The translations under genes were made by a program, and so were the position numbers. The notes below the pieces were generated by a model. The model searched no databases, was not told the DNA's origin, and was given only the letters and a program-made list of their open reading frames with translations. Positions 60,235 through 64,000 of a stretch of DNA of 64,000 nucleotides are shown one piece after another. Location: assembly GCF_039526385.1 (NCBI RefSeq), contig NZ_BAAAIX010000003.1, positions 1 through 64,000 of the forward strand. Reading direction: 5' to 3'. This DNA is from Luteococcus peritonei (lineage in GTDB: Bacteria > Actinomycetota > Actinomycetes > Propionibacteriales > Propionibacteriaceae). The first letter of the stretch is position 1. Each line of letters opens with the position of its first letter.

Positions 60235-61941
60235 ATGCCTACGAATTCTCTGCCCTCCGACCTGGAGATCGCTCGCGCAGCGCAGCTCGAGCCGATCGAG
60301 GACATCGCCGCGGCCGCCGGCATCGACGCCGCCCGCCTGGAGCACTACGGACGCCACGTGGCCAAGGTGGACCTGGCCGCCGTCGACGACCTGGCCGATC
60401 GTCCCGACGCCAGGTACGTCGTGGTCACCGCCCTGACCCCCACGCCGCTGGGGGAGGGCAAGACCACCACCGCGGTGGGGCTGGCCCAGGGTCTGGCGCA
60501 GCTCGGCAAGCGCTCGATGCTGGCCCTGCGCCAGCCCTCGATGGGCCCCACCTTCGGCGTCAAGGGCGGTGCCGCCGGTGCCGGCTACTCCCAGGTGGTA
60601 CCGATGGAGACGCTGAACCTGCACCTGACCGGTGACTTCCACGCCATCACGGCGGCGCACGACCTGCTCAGCGCCATGATCGACAACCACCTGCACCACG
60701 GCAACGAGCTGGGCATCAACCCCTGGTCCATCTCCTGGCGTCGGGTGGTGGACATCAACGACCGTGCGCTGCGCAATGTCATCGTCGGCCTGGGCGCCAA
60801 GCTCGACGGCGTGCCGCGCCAGACCGGTTTCGACATCACCGCCGCCAGCGAGGTGGGCGTGATCCTGGCCCTGGCCACCGACCTGGCCGACCTGCGGGCG
60901 CGGCTGGGGCGGATCGTGGTGGGCTACACCTTCGAGGGGAGGCCGGTGACCGCCGAGGACCTGAAGGCAGCCGGCGCGATGGCCGTCATCATGCGCGAGG
61001 CGATCAAGCCGAACCTGATGCAGACCATCGAGCACACCCCCGTGCTGATCCACGCCGGGCCCTTCGGCAACATCGCCACCGGCAACTCCTCGGTGATCGC
61101 GGACCGGGTGGGCATCAAGGCCTCCGACTACCTGCTCACCGAGGCCGGCTTCGGTGCCGACATGGGCGCGGAGCGCTTCTTCAACGTGAAGTGCCGGGTC
61201 TCCGGACTGCGCCCCGACGCGGCGGTGCTGGTGACCACGGTGCGCGCGCTCAAGACCCATTCCGGGCGTCACAAGGTGGTGGCCGGCAAGCCGCTGCCGC
61301 CCGAGATGCTGCAGGACAACCCCGAGGACGTGCGGGCCGGCGCCGCCAACCTCACCAAGCACATCGAGATCGTGCGCTCCTTCGGGGTGGCGCCGGTGGT
61401 GGCCATCAATGTCTTCCCCACCGACCACCCCGACGAGCTGGAGACCGTGCGCGAGATCGCCGAGGCGGCCGGGGCCCGGGTGGCGATGAGCACCCACGTC
61501 GCCGACGGTGGTCAAGGCGCCGTCGACCTGGCCCGGGTGCTGGTGGAGGCCTGCGAGGACGAGACGGACTTCGCCTTCACCTATGCCGACGACGACTCGC
61601 TGGAGGAGAAGCTGCGCAAGGTGGCCACCCAGGTCTACGGCGCCGAGGGCATCGAGCTGTCCGCCCAGGCCCGCAAGGACCTGGCGCACTTCGAGGAGCT
61701 GGGCTTCGGCCAGCTGCCCGTGGTGATCGCCAAGACCCACCTGTCCATCTCGCACGACCCGACGCTGCGCGGGGCCCCCACCGGCTGGCGGCTGCCGGTG
61801 CGCGAGGTCCGGCTGGCCGCCGGCGCCGGCTATGTCTACGCCATCTGCGGCGAGATGCGCACCATGCCGGGGCTGGGCAAGCACCCCGCCGCCGAGCGGA
61901 TCGACCTGGACGAGGACGGCCAGATCGTCGGCCTGTTCTGA
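60235..61941 (+). CDS. fhs: Formate-tetrahydrofolate ligase
   Basis: Makes 10-formyl-tetrahydrofolate from formate, THF and ATP, feeding purine synthesis and formyl-Met. The 568 residues contain the ATP motif TPTPLGEGKTTT (68-79), GGAAGAGYSQVVPM, and INVFPTDHPDEL. The ATG at 60235 lies six bases after TTTACT with no good Shine-Dalgarno sequence, so probably leaderless. A longer in-frame ORF upstream overlaps map and is not conserved. Confidence 0.95.
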   Translation: MPTNSLPSDLEIARAAQLEPIEDIAAAAGIDAARLEHYGRHVAKVDLAAVDDLADRPDARYVVVTALTPTPLGEGKTTTAVGLAQGLAQLGKRSMLALRQPSMGPTFGVKGGAAGAGYSQVVPMETLNLHLTGDFHAITAAHDLLSAMIDNHLHHGNELGINPWSISWRRVVDINDRALRNVIVGLGAKLDGVPRQTGFDITAASEVGVILALATDLADLRARLGRIVVGYTFEGRPVTAEDLKAAGAMAVIMREAIKPNLMQTIEHTPVLIHAGPFGNIATGNSSVIADRVGIKASDYLLTEAGFGADMGAERFFNVKCRVSGLRPDAAVLVTTVRALKTHSGRHKVVAGKPLPPEMLQDNPEDVRAGAANLTKHIEIVRSFGVAPVVAINVFPTDHPDELETVREIAEAAGARVAMSTHVADGGQGAVDLARVLVEACEDETDFAFTYADDDSLEEKLRKVATQVYGAEGIELSAQARKDLAHFEELGFGQLPVVIAKTHLSISHDPTLRGAPTGWRLPVREVRLAAGAGYVYAICGEMRTMPGLGKHPAAERIDLDEDGQIVGLF

Positions 61942-61949
61942 GCCCGGGC

Positions 61950-61990
61950 ACGACGACGCCCCCGCAGCCGGGCTGCGGGGGCGTCGTCGT
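61950..61990. terminator. Bidirectional terminator between fhs and gpsA
   Basis: A perfect 19-bp stem (61950-61968 with 61972-61990) closes a CGG loop between convergent genes. Confidence 0.85.
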
Positions 61991-62007
61991 TCAGCAGCGG
62001 GGCAGGC

Positions 62008-63087
62008 TCAGCGGCCGTCGCCGTGCTGGCCGAAGAAGGTCTTCCACGGCACGTCGACGGGCTTGTCCTCGCCGACCACCTCGTAGAGGTGGCGCAGCAG
62101 CGGGAACTGCTCGGGCGGGACCACGCCACGCTCGGTGAGCTTCTTCAGGGCCTCGCCCACCACGACGATGCAGGTGGCCCCCTCCAGGGTGACGCCGGGC
62201 ATCTGGGCCTTGGCCTCGCTGAAGGTCATGCCGGTGCCCACCAGGGTGCCGACCTTGACATTGCGGCCGCCCATCGAGGTGACGAAGCAGTCACCGATGC
62301 CGGCGATGCCCATCACGGTCTGCGGATCGCACTCCAGCAGCTGCAGCCACTCCTGCATCTCGATGGAGGCCTGGCCGAACAGGGCGGCGCCGTAGTTGTA
62401 GTTGACGTACAGCGGATCGGACTCGCCGCTCTCCTCGAGCATCCGGGTGAGGGTGCCGTGCATGAAGCCGGCGCCGAAGGCATAGCAGTTCTTGGTGGCG
62501 GCCATCAGCTCGATGCCGGTCAGGTCGGTATTGGTCCACACGTGGTAGAAGTCGGTCTCGAAGAGCTCCTTCCACATGTCCAGGGCCGCCTGGTCCTTGC
62601 CGGCGAAGGTGACACAGGTGTGGCGGTGCACGGCCACCTCACCGGCGATCGAGGGCCCGGCGATGGCCGACCAGGTGACCTGGTCGCGCACCTCCTCGGG
62701 CACCTGGCGCATCAGCACGTTGGGCAGGATGTCCAGGTTGCCCTGGTCATCGGCGCGCATGCCCTTGGCGAGCGCGATGACGTGCATCCCCGGGCGCAGC
62801 AGGCCCGCGAGCTGCTCGCCGGCCCACTCCACGCCGAAGGAGTTCACGCCGCTCATCACCAGGTCGACGCCCTCGAACGCCTCGGCGGCATCCTCCAGCT
62901 GGTAGGCGGTCGTGCCCTCGGGGACCTTGAGCTTCAGGTTCGGGTGGATGCCGGTCTTCTGGATCGAGTCGATGATCTCGCGGTCCAGGTGGGTGCCCAC
63001 CAGCCGCACGGTGTGCCCGTTGTCTGCCAGAGGGGTGGCCAGCGCGGTGGCCATGATGCCGGAGCCGAGAACGACGAGAGTCGCCAT
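62008..63087 (-). CDS. gpsA: NAD(P)H-dependent glycerol-3-phosphate dehydrogenase family protein
   Basis: Reduces dihydroxyacetone phosphate to glycerol-3-phosphate for lipid synthesis, by family. The 359 residues show the Rossmann motif VLGSGIMATAL (6-16), LAKGM with the active-site Lys, IAGPSIAGEV, and KNCYAFGAGF with the second conserved Lys. The sequence is rather divergent (for example GSGIMA for GxGxWG), so a second paralogue elsewhere is possible. AAAGGACATTCC precedes ATG 63087; longer frames upstream are not conserved. Confidence 0.82.
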   Translation of the reverse strand: MATLVVLGSGIMATALATPLADNGHTVRLVGTHLDREIIDSIQKTGIHPNLKLKVPEGTTAYQLEDAAEAFEGVDLVMSGVNSFGVEWAGEQLAGLLRPGMHVIALAKGMRADDQGNLDILPNVLMRQVPEEVRDQVTWSAIAGPSIAGEVAVHRHTCVTFAGKDQAALDMWKELFETDFYHVWTNTDLTGIELMAATKNCYAFGAGFMHGTLTRMLEESGESDPLYVNYNYGAALFGQASIEMQEWLQLLECDPQTVMGIAGIGDCFVTSMGGRNVKVGTLVGTGMTFSEAKAQMPGVTLEGATCIVVVGEALKKLTERGVVPPEQFPLLRHLYEVVGEDKPVDVPWKTFFGQHGDGR

Positions 63088-63296
63088 GGAATGTCCTTTC
63101 GATGTGACGCGTCCTGGTCGGGCGACCTCGCCCGACAGCGTCCCTGCCCCCACCACGCTAGTCCGATCGGCGCCCCACGAACAGGGATCGCCGAGCAGGA
63201 TTCCCATATTTTGTGTGAATTTTCCCCTGCTCGACGATGTGGCCCGTCCCGGGCAGCAGGCTGGGTCAGGCGCTGGCTCGCGGCTACGCTGGAGGC

Positions 63297-63671
63297 GTGA
63301 GCAACCTGCCGATCTCCTCCAAGTACCGCAGCACGCCCGAGCGCCCCGTCGACGAGGCCGAGCGCGAGGACCTGACCAAGCGGCTCAACGAGGCCTTTGA
63401 GGCGGGAACCGTCAGCCAGGACGACTACCGCGCCCTGCTGGACCGGGTCTTCGCGGCCCGCAGCCTGGGTGAGCTGGTCCCCGTCGTGGAGCAGCTGCCG
63501 GCGAAGTCCACCCACGACCAGCCCGAGCTGGTGCGTCAGGAGGGTGACCTGCCGCCCGGTGAACTGCTGCCCGCCGGGATGAGCCAGGCCACCGCCAGCA
63601 CGGTGATGAAGGCGATCAGCGGCGCCGGTGTGCTGGTCATCCTGCTGGCGGCGCTGATCCTGCTCTTCTGA
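63297..63671 (+). CDS. DUF1707 domain membrane protein
   Basis: Small actinobacterial protein of unknown role. The 124 residues have a DUF1707-type helical domain (about 18-68: DEAEREDLTKRLNEAFEAGTV, SLGELVPVVEQLP), a linker, and one C-terminal membrane segment (about 104-124). The GTG start at 63297 has GGAGG just in front and TACGCT six bases before, so it could be leaderless or normal. Confidence 0.75.
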   Translation: MSNLPISSKYRSTPERPVDEAEREDLTKRLNEAFEAGTVSQDDYRALLDRVFAARSLGELVPVVEQLPAKSTHDQPELVRQEGDLPPGELLPAGMSQATASTVMKAISGAGVLVILLAALILLF

Positions 63672-63695
63672 GCCGGCGGCTCACCGGCCTCGGGG

Positions 63696-63989
63696 TCAGT
63701 CCCGTCCGGCCAGGACGCCGATCACCGGGTTCCACTCGGCGACGTCGGTGCGGGCCACCAGCCCGAGCTGCTGGAAGGGGTCACCGGCCAGCAGGGCCCG
63801 CACCTGCTCCTCGCTCTCGGCCCGCAGCAGGATGAGCGCGGTGGCGGGGCTGGTGCCGAGCATCGGACCGGAGGCCACCAGCTGGTCACGGGCCGCCAGC
63901 TCGGAGAGGTAGGCGCGGTGCGCGGGGCGGTTCTCGTCCATGGCGACGGCGTCGTCGGCATAGGTGTAGATGACTGCGTAGTAGGCCAT
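63696..63989 (-). CDS. YciI-like protein
   Basis: The 97 residues form a YCII-type alpha/beta barrel with the conserved His24 in RPAHRAYL and a SGPML motif. Members are small enzymes or ligand-binding proteins; the substrate is unknown. Complete, with its start 11 bases from the window edge, so its promoter is outside. Confidence 0.8.
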   Translation of the reverse strand: MAYYAVIYTYADDAVAMDENRPAHRAYLSELAARDQLVASGPMLGTSPATALILLRAESEEQVRALLAGDPFQQLGLVARTDVAEWNPVIGVLAGRD

Positions 63990-64000
63990 GGCGGTGAGCC

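Overview
The window is a gene-dense stretch of a high-GC Gram-positive chromosome. Gene order and protein types point to an actinomycete. The run tRNA-Thr, tRNA-Met, rpmG, two hot-dog dehydratases, murB, tRNA-Trp, secE, nusG, rplK, rplA is the actinobacterial arrangement known from Mycobacterium (rpmG2-hadABC-trpT-secE-nusG). A DUF1707 protein, a short adenylate kinase, a TTG-started rpoB and many apparently leaderless mRNAs fit the same phylum. A propionibacterial-type relative (Propionibacteriaceae) is my best guess, but this is inference. No phage, insertion sequence, CRISPR or rRNA gene was seen.

Layout. 0.1-5 kb: tRNA-Tyr, deoD (minus), tRNA-Thr/tRNA-Met/rpmG, the dehydratase pair and murB in a tightly overlapping unit, a WecG/TagA/CpsF glycosyltransferase and tRNA-Trp. 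5-24 kb: secE-nusG-rplK-rplA; a secreted NlpC/P60 hydrolase on the other strand; rplJ-rplL behind an L10-type leader; rpoB-rpoC; a MOSC protein; rpsL-rpsG-fusA-tuf. 24-34 kb: a non-ribosomal block with a LysM protein, treY, a DUF4112 membrane protein, divergent glnS and gltX, and a DEDDh exonuclease paired with a cNMP/CBS/DUF294 protein. 34-44 kb: the S10 and spc ribosomal clusters from rpsJ to rplO, divided by internal hairpin terminators. 44-57 kb: two complete peptide-type ABC importers on opposite strands with a small PH-like membrane protein between them, sitting where secY normally follows rplO. 57-64 kb: secY-adk-map, fhs, a gpsA-type dehydrogenase, a DUF1707 protein and a YciI-like protein.

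Functionally the window is the transcription-translation core of the cell (RNA polymerase beta and beta', NusG, SecE/SecY, EF-G, EF-Tu, 27 ribosomal proteins, five tRNA-related charging and decoding genes). It is interrupted by blocks for envelope work, peptide uptake and central metabolism. Most operons end in long perfect hairpins with UUCG, GAGA or similar small loops and few U residues. Several promoters fit TTGNNN-17-TAGNNT. Single metabolic genes commonly start 6-9 bases after a -10 element, which suggests leaderless translation, while ribosomal genes carry clear Shine-Dalgarno sequences.

I did not find a convincing wholly new system. The items most worth checking are the exonuclease plus cNMP/CBS/DUF294 pair, the two importers between rplO and secY, a perfect Crp-type palindrome upstream of the cell-wall hydrolase, the GlnRS/GluRS divergent pair, the Kbp-like LysM protein whose BON domain seems replaced by an eight-residue repeat, and the hairpins between rpsG and fusA.
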